The notes beneath the pieces were generated by a model. That model was not told the DNA's origin, did not search any database, and worked only from the letters and a program-made list of their open reading frames with translations. A stretch of DNA of 64,000 nt, from the NCBI RefSeq assembly GCF_002858745.1, contig NZ_PJRO01000018.1, forward strand, positions 1-64,000, in the 5' to 3' direction. Each line of letters starts with the position of its first letter. The first letter of the stretch is position 1. The stretch comes from Mesorhizobium loti. Lineage in GTDB: Bacteria > Pseudomonadota > Alphaproteobacteria > Rhizobiales > Rhizobiaceae. This document shows positions 43,018 through 51,738 of this stretch, in pieces. Position numbers and translations under genes: made by a program.

Positions 43018-44285
43018 TGAGTCAGGTCTCCATTGCCAATAAGGCCGACTGGCTCAACGACAAGCATCTCAGGCGGCTGCTCGAAGCGTTGTCGGAGGAT
43101 GGAGAGGATGCACGCATTGCAGGTGGCGCCGTGCGCAACGCACTGATCGGTGAGCCTGTAGCCGACGTCGACGTCGCGACCACCACCTTGCCCGACGAGA
43201 CGATGCGGCGCGCCAGGGCGGCAGGGTTCAAGGCCGTGCCGACCGGTATAGACCACGGCACGATCACTGTCGTTGCAGCAGGCAAGGGTTACGAGGTCAC
43301 TACGCTGCGCGCCGATGTCGAGACCGACGGTCGCCACGCCAAGGTATCGTTCGGCCGCGACTGGAAAGCCGATGCCGAGCGGCGCGACTTCACCATCAAC
43401 GCCCTGTATGCCAAGGCTGATGGCTCCGTTGTTGATCTGGTCGGCGGCATCGCCGACATCGAAGCCCGCCAGCTGCGTTTCATCGGCGATGCCGAAAAAC
43501 GTATCCGCGAGGACTATCTGCGCATTCTGCGCTTCTTCCGTTTCTTCGCCTGGTATGGAGCGGGGCGACCCGACGCCGAAGGCCTGAAAGCCTGTGCCCG
43601 CCTGAAGGAGGGGCTCGACCTGCTTTCCGCCGAACGCGTCTGGACGGAACTCAAGAAGCTGTTGTCGGCTCCAGATCCTTCGCGGGCGCTGTTGTGGATG
43701 CGCCAGGCCGGAGTGCTGTCGCGCGTGCTCCCGGAAAGCGAAAAATGGGGCATCGATGCCGTTCACGGGCTGGTTGCCGCTGAACGCGACCTCGGCTGGC
43801 CGGCGCAGGCGCTGCTCAGGCTGGCTGCAATCGTGCTGCCAGACGCTGCCCGCATGAAGGCGCTTGGCGAACGGCTGCGCTTTTCGACCGACGAATCGAA
43901 CCGGCTACAGCGCTGGGCGCTGGCTCCGACCATCGAAGCAAAGACGACGGAAGGCACACTGGCCAAAACCCTCTATCTCGGCGACCGCCAGGCCATTGTC
44001 GATCGGTTGAAACTGTCGCTTGCTTCAGCACGCGCCCGTGTTGCAACGGACGACGCAGCGCTGACCGACGCCGGCGGTTATGCGCGGTTGCTTGGCTTCG
44101 CAGAAAGATGGGAAAAGCCGGTGTTTCCGGTCAAGGGCGCCGATCTGACTGCGCTTGGCGTACCGCCCGGGCCGAAATTCGGAACGCTGCTTAAAAACCT
44201 TGAAGGGGAGTGGGTCGGCAAAGGCTTCCAACCCGACCGCGGCGCGCTGCTCGAACGCGCCGCCGAAATGCTTGCGGCGGACTAA
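43014..44285 (+). CDS. cca: CCA tRNA nucleotidyltransferase / poly(A) polymerase family
   Basis: 423 aa class II nucleotidyltransferase. The catalytic signature GGAVRNALIGEPVADVDVATT carries the DxD pair near residues 58-60. The neighbouring motifs are RRDFTINALY and RIREDYLRILRFFRFFAWYG. It adds CCA to tRNA 3' ends; poly(A) polymerase I is the close relative, but the short C-terminus and operon context favour CCA addition. The first four bases overlap the Nudix gene. Confidence 0.93.
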   Translation: MMSQVSIANKADWLNDKHLRRLLEALSEDGEDARIAGGAVRNALIGEPVADVDVATTTLPDETMRRARAAGFKAVPTGIDHGTITVVAAGKGYEVTTLRADVETDGRHAKVSFGRDWKADAERRDFTINALYAKADGSVVDLVGGIADIEARQLRFIGDAEKRIREDYLRILRFFRFFAWYGAGRPDAEGLKACARLKEGLDLLSAERVWTELKKLLSAPDPSRALLWMRQAGVLSRVLPESEKWGIDAVHGLVAAERDLGWPAQALLRLAAIVLPDAARMKALGERLRFSTDESNRLQRWALAPTIEAKTTEGTLAKTLYLGDRQAIVDRLKLSLASARARVATDDAALTDAGGYARLLGFAERWEKPVFPVKGADLTALGVPPGPKFGTLLKNLEGEWVGKGFQPDRGALLERAAEMLAAD

Positions 44286-44327
44286 GGCATGGTTCGACGC
44301 GCCTGAGGCGCGTTCAACACGCCTTAA

Positions 44328-44513
44328 TCAGGCAGCGTCGCGAACCTTGTCGATGCGCGAGCGGATGGCCTCGATCATGGTCTCGCGGATGATGGTCTCG
44401 CCATGGGTCTCGCGCATGTGCTCGACAGCACGGCGCATGACCTCTGCCTCTTCCTCGGCACGGGTGTGCCATTCGCAGCCGGGGACCAGCGAGCCGCAAT
44501 GAAATTCCTTCAT
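44328..44513 (-). CDS. DUF1059 small protein
   Basis: 61 aa. The sequence MKEFHCGSLVPGCEWHTRAE and MRRAVEHMRETHGETI match the short DUF1059 family. Cys 6 and Cys 13 plus three His suggest possible zinc binding. GGAGGA lies seven bases before the ATG. Single gene between cca and hemF; role unknown. Confidence 0.85.
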   Translation of the reverse strand: MKEFHCGSLVPGCEWHTRAEEEAEVMRRAVEHMRETHGETIIRETMIEAIRSRIDKVRDAA

Positions 44514-44693
44514 CGGAGTCCTCCTATCTCGTCATCTGGAACGTCCAGGATAACACGCGCCCGCCACTTTGGTTGCGTTGAAAATGGCGAGGCAGGGATA
44601 TTGTGATCGGGTGGCTAGCGATTTTTCAAAAAGCCGATGCACAGGTTCAAAGTGCTGGTGCGTCCTTGCGCGTCCGAAGGGACGCGCGGCGCT

Positions 44694-45608
44694 TTAGGGC
44701 CACTTCACCTGCGGTGGCAGGCTGGACAGGATGGAATTGACGTTGCCGCCGGTCTTCAACCCAAACAACGTGCCGCGGTCGTAGAGCAGGTTGAACTCGG
44801 CATAACGGCCGCGCCGCACCAACTGCTCGTCGCGGTCGCCATCGGTCCAGTTCTCGTTGAAATTGCCCCGCAGAAGGTGCTGGTAGACGACCAGGAAAGC
44901 ACGGCCGACATCCTGCACGAAACGGAAATCCGCTTCCCAGCCGCCTTTTTCCTCCGACGAATGCAACCAGTCGAAGAAGATGCCGCCGATGCCGCGCGCC
45001 TCGTTGCGGTGCGGCAGGAAGAAGTACTCGTCACACCAGTCCTTGAATCTGGTGTAGTCGGCGACCGCCGCGTGTTTTTCACAGGCGAACTGCATGGCCC
45101 GATGAAAGCGCAGCGTGTCGGGATCGTCCTGGGTGCGGCGACGATCGAGCACCGGCGTCAGATCGGCGCCACCGCCAAACCAGTGCCGTGAGGTGACGAC
45201 CATGCGCGTGTTCATGTGCACGGCAGGCACATTCGGGTTCCACGGATGGGCGATCAGCGAAATGCCACTCGCCCAGAAACTTGGATCGTCCTCGGCGCCA
45301 GGTATCTGTTTGCGGAACTCCGGCGAGAATTCGCCGTGGACCGTGGATGCGTGCACGCCGACCTTCTCGAACACACGGCCGTGCATGATCGACATGACGC
45401 CGCCGCCACCCGCACCTTCGTCCCGCTGCCATGGCGTTCGCTCGAAACGGCCAGGAGCCCAGGAAGCCTGCGGACCGGTCAGTTCATCCTCGATCGTCTC
45501 GAAGGCGGTGCAGATGCGGTCGCGCAGTTCCTCGAACCAGGCGCGCGCCCGTCTCTTCCTGTCTTCGATGTCTTCCGGTAAGCCGACCGGTATCTCGGAT
45601 CTTTCCAA
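44694..45608 (-). CDS. hemF: Oxygen-dependent coproporphyrinogen III oxidase
   Basis: 304 aa from a TTG at 45608, chosen because GGAG sits about nine bases before it and the sequence then reads LERSEIPVGLPEDIED as in homologs; an upstream TTG would add 12 unconvincing residues. Diagnostic segments are QRDEGAGGGGVMSIMHGRVFEKVGVHAST, AVHMNTRM, WFGGGADLTPVL and FNLLYDRGTLFGLKTGGN. The enzyme converts coproporphyrinogen III to protoporphyrinogen IX, an aerobic step of haem synthesis. It is monocistronic, convergent with the DUF1059 neighbour group and divergent from the small gene at 45708. Confidence 0.95.
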   Translation of the reverse strand: MERSEIPVGLPEDIEDRKRRARAWFEELRDRICTAFETIEDELTGPQASWAPGRFERTPWQRDEGAGGGGVMSIMHGRVFEKVGVHASTVHGEFSPEFRKQIPGAEDDPSFWASGISLIAHPWNPNVPAVHMNTRMVVTSRHWFGGGADLTPVLDRRRTQDDPDTLRFHRAMQFACEKHAAVADYTRFKDWCDEYFFLPHRNEARGIGGIFFDWLHSSEEKGGWEADFRFVQDVGRAFLVVYQHLLRGNFNENWTDGDRDEQLVRRGRYAEFNLLYDRGTLFGLKTGGNVNSILSSLPPQVKWP

Positions 45609-45707
45609 CTGCCATCTCCGCTCGCGGGCATGGTTGCCCGACAAATGACTCGTCTTTTTCGGGCGCGATCCCTAATCTCTTGAGAAGTTGGGTCAAGGAG
45701 TTCTTTT

Positions 45708-45959
45708 GTGCGCACTCCAGCAAGACCACCGCTGGATGGCCTCAAAAAGAGGCTGGATCGCGCCCGCGCCGAGGTAACCCCGCGCGATGGCTTCCTGCGC
45801 GAGACCTTTGTCCTGCCCCGCACCGACGCCAGGCTGAAAGCCAAAGAATGGTTCGAACGATGGCCGAAGCAGGCCTACTGGACCACCATCGAAAGCTGGT
45901 TCGAACGTCCGGGAGACGTGATCGAATTCACCATTCGCAGGCTGCCGGCGGCGGATTGA
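45708..45959 (+). CDS. Small conserved-looking hypothetical protein, 83 aa
   Basis: 83 aa from a GTG at 45708 preceded by AAGGAG. It is compact, charged and soluble (LRETFVLPRTDARLKAKEWFERWPKQAYWTTIESW). I do not recognise the family, but composition, Shine-Dalgarno and position argue for a real gene. Divergent from hemF. Confidence 0.65.
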   Translation: MRTPARPPLDGLKKRLDRARAEVTPRDGFLRETFVLPRTDARLKAKEWFERWPKQAYWTTIESWFERPGDVIEFTIRRLPAAD

Positions 45960-46051
45960 GCAGCGCCGACGCCACATCAAATCCGATCGAAGTTTCGCTG
46001 ACCGCTCCCCGCGAGGCCGTCCCGCTGATGAACTCATTGTAGATTCATTGC

Positions 46052-46083
46052 TTGACTTAAAGTTAACTTGAATTTCTAGAAAG
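46052..46083 (+). promoter_or_regulatory. SoxR/MerR-type promoter-operator without an obvious gene
   Basis: TTGACT (46052-46057) overlaps a 16-bp dyad (46057-46072, TTAAAGTT / AACTTGAA, centre GTTAAC), followed by a TCTAGAA box. It aligns along its whole length with the SoxR-regulated soxS promoter (a -35 box, then the CAAGTTAACTTG dyad, then a -10 box at an over-long spacing). No convincing rightward gene follows; trmL lies convergent 165 bases away. Confidence 0.5.
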
Positions 46084-46248
46084 AAGACCTTCGACAAGCG
46101 AACGAAGGTGGAAACGATGTGTGGAACAGGCCGGGCTCTGTCGCAGAACTACCTTGGAACCGACCCACGGCAGGACGGCACAGGACCAAAGCAATGGAAA
46201 GCGGGTGTCGACGCATTGGCGCGAACGGGCAGGGCGGCTGTCGATAAG

Positions 46249-46707
46249 CTAGCCGCGTTGCCGCAGCGCTTCGCCCGCGACCATCGCCACCGAAAGCGCG
46301 ACATTGAGACTGCGTGCACCAGCCTGCATCGGGATGAGCAGGCGGGCATCGGAGGCATCATGAACGGCTTCCGGCACGCCAGCCGATTCGCGTCCGAACA
46401 ACACGACATCGTTCCTGTCGAAAACGAAATCGGTATAGGGCATTGCAGCCCTGGTCGACAGCAGCACCAGCCTGCGCGCCTCGCTTCGCCGCCAGTTCTC
46501 GAAGCCTGCCCAGTCGAGATGGCGGGTCAGCGCCGCCATTTCGAGATAGTCCATGCCGGCCCGCCTGAGGTTTCGGTCCGAGAGGTCGAAGCCGGCCGGT
46601 TCGATGATGTCGACGGCAAGCCCCATGCAGGCAGCGAAGCGCAGGATTGTCCCGGTGTTGCCGGCGATATCCGGCTGGTAGAGGGCGACGCGCAGACCGT
46701 GGTTCAT
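46249..46707 (-). CDS. trmL: tRNA (cytidine(34)-2'-O)-methyltransferase
   Basis: 152 aa SPOUT-class methyltransferase. Motif 1 is LRVALYQPDIAGNTGTILRF, motif 2 is DVVLFGRESAGVPEAV, and motif 3 is LIPMQAGARSLNVALSVAMV. The short length, with no extra RNA-binding domain, fits TrmL (YibK), which modifies the wobble position of tRNA-Leu isoacceptors. In many Rhizobiales trmL lies near petABC, as here. Confidence 0.93.
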   Translation of the reverse strand: MNHGLRVALYQPDIAGNTGTILRFAACMGLAVDIIEPAGFDLSDRNLRRAGMDYLEMAALTRHLDWAGFENWRRSEARRLVLLSTRAAMPYTDFVFDRNDVVLFGRESAGVPEAVHDASDARLLIPMQAGARSLNVALSVAMVAGEALRQRG

Positions 46708-47050
46708 TTCGGGGCCCTCTCAAGTTTTGTCGCAGGTTCTGACCGCAAAATCGCGGAACACTTTTGCAGACCCCGCTTTATGAGTGGCAGATCGGCCACA
46801 GGCACCTCGTGGTTTCGGCGATTTCTGGACTGGCGTCTGGTCATTTTCTGCGAATGCGTGTATCAGGCCGGCATTGTCAACACGAGCCGACGGAGGCGTT
46901 CATGGAAATGATGACCATGCATAATGCACGCTTTCTCGCCTGGGGCGTATGCCCGACGGCTGGCTCGGTTCGACGTTTCTCCTAACTCTTTAGGCCCAAT
47001 CGCACCGATCCCAGCCGGACCTTCCTTCCGGCCATCAAGGGAATCCTGCG
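46708..47050. other. Intergenic region before the exporter/bc1 block
   Basis: 343 bases holding no large gene. It includes a 27-codon open frame with a good GGAGG Shine-Dalgarno (46902-46985, listed separately) and a small CCGGACCTTCCTTCCGG hairpin near 47015. Any promoter for the rightward genes must lie here; I could not pick -35/-10 boxes with confidence. Confidence 0.5.
46902..46985 (+). CDS. Possible 27-aa leader peptide
   Basis: Twenty-seven codons from ATG to TAA (MEMMTMHNARFLAWGVCPTA then GSVRRFS), with CGGAGGCG positioned six bases before the ATG. Too short to judge by composition. It could be a translated leader for the downstream small gene at 47051. It has no recognisable family. 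Confidence 0.3.
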   Translation: MEMMTMHNARFLAWGVCPTAGSVRRFS

Positions 47051-47575
47051 ATGTTTTCATTTTTGTCCAAGGGACCTCCGGTCCCGTCTGAGCCTGCTCA
47101 GTTTCAACCGTTTGACGCTTCCGGTTCGCATTCCGCCGGAGGCCGCAATCCATCTTTCGACCTGTTCTTTTCAATGGAGGACGGACCTATGTTCGATCCC
47201 TTTAAGATACCTGGCTCCCGCAGCCTGCACGACCGCAAACTGGCAACCTGGGCGTTGCTGGTCGGCGAAACCCGTTCCTCGGCGGTTCATGCCGAAATGC
47301 GCGGCAGGCCGCATCGCGGCATGCTGCCGGATGTCGACTTCTCATGTGCCGTTTCGGTTCCTCGCCGACCGTCGCTGGTGCGCCGTTTCATCAGGCTGCT
47401 GCGACCTCGCCTGGTGAAGACGGAAGCTTCTGCCGCAACTTGTCAGGAGGGTGAGCGCGGTGGTGTCGATGCGCAACATTCGGGTGCTCATATCGGTGGC
47501 ACCCGTAGCCTCGATCCGGCAATGCTACGAACCGAAGATGATCGCGAGATCATGACCCTGTCGCGCGCAGCATAA
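47051..47575 (+). CDS. Hypothetical protein upstream of the ABC exporters
   Basis: 174 aa from the ATG at 47051 (AAGGGA about nine bases upstream). An internal ATG at 47189 has a better Shine-Dalgarno (GGAGG) and would give 128 aa, so the start is uncertain. The first 45 residues are Pro/Ser-rich (LSKGPPVPSEPAQFQPF). The remainder is basic with HDRKLATWALLVGETRSSAV as the most protein-like part. I do not recognise it. It ends 40 bases before the first exporter gene. Confidence 0.5.
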   Translation: MFSFLSKGPPVPSEPAQFQPFDASGSHSAGGRNPSFDLFFSMEDGPMFDPFKIPGSRSLHDRKLATWALLVGETRSSAVHAEMRGRPHRGMLPDVDFSCAVSVPRRPSLVRRFIRLLRPRLVKTEASAATCQEGERGGVDAQHSGAHIGGTRSLDPAMLRTEDDREIMTLSRAA

Positions 47576-47614
47576 GGCTGCGCGCGATCCCATTCTTTAT
47601 TAGAGTACGAAACC

Positions 47615-49504
47615 ATGTTCCGCTGGTTTGAAAAGAAACTGAACCCGTTCCCGGCGGAAGAGCCGGTCGAGCCGCCGAAGACGCTGTGGGCTTTCTGCTG
47701 GTATTTCACCAAGCCGGCATGGCCGTTCGTGCTGCTGGCCACAGTGCTGATGGCGTTGATCGCCTTCCTGGAAGTCTGGATGTTCGGCTTCCTTGGCCAC
47801 ATCGTCGACTGGCTCTCGGCGCAGAACCGCGAAACGTTCCTGCAGACCGAATGGTGGAAGCTGGCGGGCATGGCGCTCGTGATCGCTATCCTTCTGCCGG
47901 CCGCGGTAACGCTTTCGTCCTTCAACACCTACCAGACGCTGTTCGGCAACTACCCGATGCGCATCCGTTGGCAGGTACACCGTTATCTACTCAAGCAGTC
48001 GATGGCGTTCTATCAGGACGAATTCGCCGGACGCATCGCCACCAAGCTGATGCAGACCGCACTGGCTGTGCGCGAGACGGTGCTGAAATTCGCCGAGGTG
48101 CTGAACTATGTCGTGGTCTATTTCCTCGGCATGCTGATCATCGTCGGTTCGGCTGACTGGCGTCTCGCTGCGCCGATCGTGGTGTGGCTCGGCGGCTATC
48201 TCGTCGCCCTGCGCTATTTCGTTCCGCGTCTCGGCAAGGTGTCGGAAGCGCAGGCCGATGCGCGCTCGGTCATGACCGGCCGCATCGTCGACAGCTACAC
48301 CAACATCCAGACGGTGAAGCTGTTCTCGCACGGCCGGCGTGAGTCCGACTTCGCTCGCGAAGGCATGACGGAGTTTCTCGACACCGCTTATGCGCAGGGG
48401 CGCCTGATCAGCAAGTTCTACATCGTGGTGTACCTGCTGAATTCGGCCTTGCTGCTGGCTGTTGGCGCGATGGCGATCGGTTTCTGGCTAAATGAGATCG
48501 TGACGGTGGGCGCTGTGGCAGTGGTGGTCGGCCTCGTGCTGCGTCTCTACGGCATGTCGCAATGGATCATGTGGGAAGTGTCAGGCCTGTTCGAGAACAT
48601 CGGCACGGTGCAGGATGGCATCAGTTCCATCTCGATGCCGCGCCTGGTCGAGGACAAGCCCGGCGCCCGCGATCTTGACGTGAGCAAGGGTGAGATCCGC
48701 TTCGACGACATCCGCTTCCACTATGGCAAGCAGAAGGGTGTCATCGAAAACTTGTCGCTGACGGTGAAGCCGGGCGAGAAGGTCGGCATCGTCGGTCGCT
48801 CAGGGGCCGGCAAGTCGACGCTCGTCAATCTGTTGCTGCGCTTCTACGACCTGGAAGGCGGACGCATCCTGATCGACGGCGGCAACATCGCCGATGTCAC
48901 GCAGGATTCGCTGCGTGCCCATATCGGCATGGTCACGCAGGATACGTCGCTACTGCATCGTTCGGTGCGCGACAACATCCTGTATGGCCGTCCCGATGCA
49001 GGCGAAGAGGCGGTGCTGGAAGCGGCCCGACGTGCCGAAGCGCTCGGCTTCATCGGCGGGCTGTCGGACGCGAAGGGCCGCAACGGGTTCGACGCGCATG
49101 TCGGCGAGCGTGGTGTGAAGCTCTCAGGCGGTCAGCGCCAGCGCATCGCAATTGCCCGTGTCATGCTGAAGGATGCACCGATCCTCATCCTGGACGAGGC
49201 GACCTCCGCACTCGATTCAGAAGTCGAGGCGGCGATCCAGGAGAACCTCTACAGGCTGATGCAAGGCAAGACCGTGATTGCCATCGCGCACCGCTTGTCG
49301 ACCATCGCTGCGATGGACCGGCTGGTGGTGATGGACCAGGGCCGCATCATCGAGGAGGGGTCGCATGACGAACTGGTCGCCAAGGGCGGGCTCTATGCCC
49401 AGCTTTGGCAGCGCCAGTCGGGCGGCTTCCTGTTGCATGACGACCCCGGGCACGAGCCCGCCGCCAAGATGAAGCTCGAGGTGACGGAAGAGGCGGCAGA
49501 ATAG
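47615..49504 (+). CDS. ABC exporter, fused permease-ATPase (1 of 3)
   Basis: 629 aa half-transporter of the MsbA-like exporter type. The membrane domain spans ~25-320 with six helices (PFVLLATVLMALIAFLEVWMFG, VVVYFLGMLIIVGSADW). The nucleotide-binding domain has Walker A GRSGAGKSTLVNLLLRF, signature LSGGQRQRIAIARV, and Walker B ILILDEATSALDSEVE with the His switch in IAHRLSTIAAM. It likely works as a dimer, possibly with its neighbour. Its C-terminal ATPase half is nearly identical to the next two genes. Cargo (lipid, drug or peptide) is unknown. Confidence 0.92.
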   Translation: MFRWFEKKLNPFPAEEPVEPPKTLWAFCWYFTKPAWPFVLLATVLMALIAFLEVWMFGFLGHIVDWLSAQNRETFLQTEWWKLAGMALVIAILLPAAVTLSSFNTYQTLFGNYPMRIRWQVHRYLLKQSMAFYQDEFAGRIATKLMQTALAVRETVLKFAEVLNYVVVYFLGMLIIVGSADWRLAAPIVVWLGGYLVALRYFVPRLGKVSEAQADARSVMTGRIVDSYTNIQTVKLFSHGRRESDFAREGMTEFLDTAYAQGRLISKFYIVVYLLNSALLLAVGAMAIGFWLNEIVTVGAVAVVVGLVLRLYGMSQWIMWEVSGLFENIGTVQDGISSISMPRLVEDKPGARDLDVSKGEIRFDDIRFHYGKQKGVIENLSLTVKPGEKVGIVGRSGAGKSTLVNLLLRFYDLEGGRILIDGGNIADVTQDSLRAHIGMVTQDTSLLHRSVRDNILYGRPDAGEEAVLEAARRAEALGFIGGLSDAKGRNGFDAHVGERGVKLSGGQRQRIAIARVMLKDAPILILDEATSALDSEVEAAIQENLYRLMQGKTVIAIAHRLSTIAAMDRLVVMDQGRIIEEGSHDELVAKGGLYAQLWQRQSGGFLLHDDPGHEPAAKMKLEVTEEAAE

Positions 49505-49674
49505 GTTTCGCTTCACACCATCCGCTCCAACCGGAGCGGATGGTGTCTGTCTGACTGTCACAAAAAGAACCAAGGGCTGGCTCGAAAAAGACCAATCCAT
49601 GGCGTCCGTCATCGGTAGAGTCCGCTGAGTCTCGAGGGATCCAGCAAGGATCCTTACCTGAATGAGTGAAGAAG

Positions 49675-51594
49675 ATGTTCGCAAAAGTCTTCGACTGGTT
49701 TGAGACCCGTTATTCCCCCGTCGCGCTGGCTGAAGACCGCCAGCCGCCAATGGGGCTCTGGAATTTTTTCCGTTATTTCATCATGCAGTTCCGCGCCGGT
49801 TTCGCGTTGCGCATGCTGTTCGTTGCGGCGGGCGCCATCGTGGATGCGATGCTGCCGATCTTCGTTGGCATCATCGTCGGCATGCTGGCGAGTTCCGATC
49901 CGCGCAGCTTTTTTACCGAGCACGGAACGATGCTGGTCGTCATGGCCTGCGTCGTCTTCCTGCGACCGCTCACCATCATCCTCGATGCACTCGTGCGCAA
50001 CCACGCGATCGCGCCAAGCTTCATCGATCTGATTCGCTGGCAGAGCCATTGGCATGTCACGCGGCAGGATTGGACGTTCTTCCAGAACGATTTTGCCGGC
50101 CGGATCGGCACCAAGGTCATGCAGAGCGGCGATTCCATCGAGATCGCCGTCAACCTGACCATCGACACTGTCTGGTATGCGATGGTGTTCGTCGTGGTGG
50201 CCGTCATCGTGCTGGCGCGGTTCGACGTCACGCTGGTCGCGGCAATTGCTGTCTGGCTGGCGCTCTATGGTCTGTTGCTCAGATACTGCATGCCGCTGAT
50301 CGCGCGGCGTTCGACGGACCTGTCGGAGGAATGGTCGGTGATGAGTGGCCGGATCGTCGACAGCTATGCCAACATCCTGACGCTGAAGACGTTTTCGACC
50401 GGCGAACATGAGGACATGTATGTTTCGCAGGCCGTGGTCAGACACGCTGAAACCTTTTATCGACTGATGCGCGTGTTCACCGGCATGTGGTCGGCTTTGT
50501 TCATCATGAACGCCAGCTTGCTGGTTGCCATCAGCTGGCTGGCGCTGGCGCGCTGGAGCGCGGGCGGAATGAGTGCCGCGGCGGTGGCGACGGCCATCCC
50601 CTTTGCGCTGCAGATCGCGGGCATCTCCTACCGGATCCTGGATGCCGGCGGGAACATCTTCCGGCAGATCGGCACGGCCGGCAACTCGATGACGACCATC
50701 GCCAAGCCGATCAGGATGCTCGACAGGCCCGACGCCGAGACGCTGCGGGTGATCAAGGGTGCGATCGAGCTCGATCGTGTCAACTTCAACTACGGGCGCA
50801 AGGACGGAAAGGGCGGCCTCATCGAAAACCTGTCGCTGAAAATTGCGCCGGGCGAGAGGGTGGGGATCGTCGGCCGGTCGGGAGCCGGCAAATCGACGCT
50901 GGTGAACCTGTTGCTGCGCCTCTACGATATCCAGGATGGCCGCGTCCTGATCGACGGGCAGGATGTGCGCGACGTGACGCAGGAGAGCGTACGCGCCGCG
51001 ATCGGGTTCGTCAGCCAGGACACGTCGCTGCTGCATCGCTCGGTGCGAGAGAATCTGAAATACGGGCGCCAGGACGCGACAGATACCGACATCTCGCGGG
51101 TGGTGGATGCGGCTCAGATGGCCGATGTTGTCGCCGGTCTTGTTGATCGCGAGGAACGGACCGGCTTCGATGCCCATGTCGGCGAGCGTGGCGTGAAGCT
51201 CTCCGGCGGGCAGCGCCAGCGCATCGCCATCGCACGGGTGATGCTGAAGGATGCGCCGATCCTGATCCTTGACGAGGCAACCTCGGCGCTGGATTCTGAG
51301 GTCGAAGCAGCGATCCAGGAGAACCTCTATCGCCTGATGGAAGGCAAGACGGTGATCGCCATCGCCCACCGGCTCTCGACGATCGCGGCGATGGATCGGT
51401 TGGTGGTGATGGATCAAGGCCGCATCATCGAGGAAGGCTCGCACGACGAACTGGTCGGCAGGGGCGGGCTCTATGCTCAGCTCTGGCAGCGCCAGTCGGG
51501 TGGCTTCCTGCTGCGCGACGATCTCGGACAGGAGCCTGCCGTCAGCGCAAAGGCGGAGGTGATCGACGAGGCGGTGGGTGGAGCGATGACGTGA
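49675..51594 (+). CDS. ABC exporter, fused permease-ATPase (2 of 3)
   Basis: 639 aa from the ATG at 49675; a GTG nine bases earlier is possible but the MF start aligns with copy 1. Same layout as copy 1: six helices, Walker A GRSGAGKSTLVNLLLRL, signature LSGGQRQRIAIARV, Walker B LILDEATSALDSEVE. The membrane half is only loosely related to copy 1 while the ATPase half is almost identical. It lies 170 bases after copy 1. Confidence 0.9.
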   Translation: MFAKVFDWFETRYSPVALAEDRQPPMGLWNFFRYFIMQFRAGFALRMLFVAAGAIVDAMLPIFVGIIVGMLASSDPRSFFTEHGTMLVVMACVVFLRPLTIILDALVRNHAIAPSFIDLIRWQSHWHVTRQDWTFFQNDFAGRIGTKVMQSGDSIEIAVNLTIDTVWYAMVFVVVAVIVLARFDVTLVAAIAVWLALYGLLLRYCMPLIARRSTDLSEEWSVMSGRIVDSYANILTLKTFSTGEHEDMYVSQAVVRHAETFYRLMRVFTGMWSALFIMNASLLVAISWLALARWSAGGMSAAAVATAIPFALQIAGISYRILDAGGNIFRQIGTAGNSMTTIAKPIRMLDRPDAETLRVIKGAIELDRVNFNYGRKDGKGGLIENLSLKIAPGERVGIVGRSGAGKSTLVNLLLRLYDIQDGRVLIDGQDVRDVTQESVRAAIGFVSQDTSLLHRSVRENLKYGRQDATDTDISRVVDAAQMADVVAGLVDREERTGFDAHVGERGVKLSGGQRQRIAIARVMLKDAPILILDEATSALDSEVEAAIQENLYRLMEGKTVIAIAHRLSTIAAMDRLVVMDQGRIIEEGSHDELVGRGGLYAQLWQRQSGGFLLRDDLGQEPAVSAKAEVIDEAVGGAMT

Positions 51595-51738
51595 CAGGCG
51601 ACGGCCCAATGCCGGCCCCAATTGCATCGGCAGCCGCTCTCCAATCTATCGCGAAGACGTGAATCGGAACAAAAGGATGCATGTGGCAATTGATGTCTTG
51701 ATTCAGTTCCTTGAAGCCAACAGCGAGGACGCTGGCGC

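Noticed and set aside
46108..46911. Rightward gene driven by the SoxR-type promoter
   Set aside because: The 267-aa frame is almost wholly antisense to trmL and has no family features, so I do not call it a gene.
49654..51627. 657-aa open frame on the minus strand
   Set aside because: Antisense to ABC exporter 2. His/Arg/Asp-rich composition with no motifs; typical high-GC shadow.
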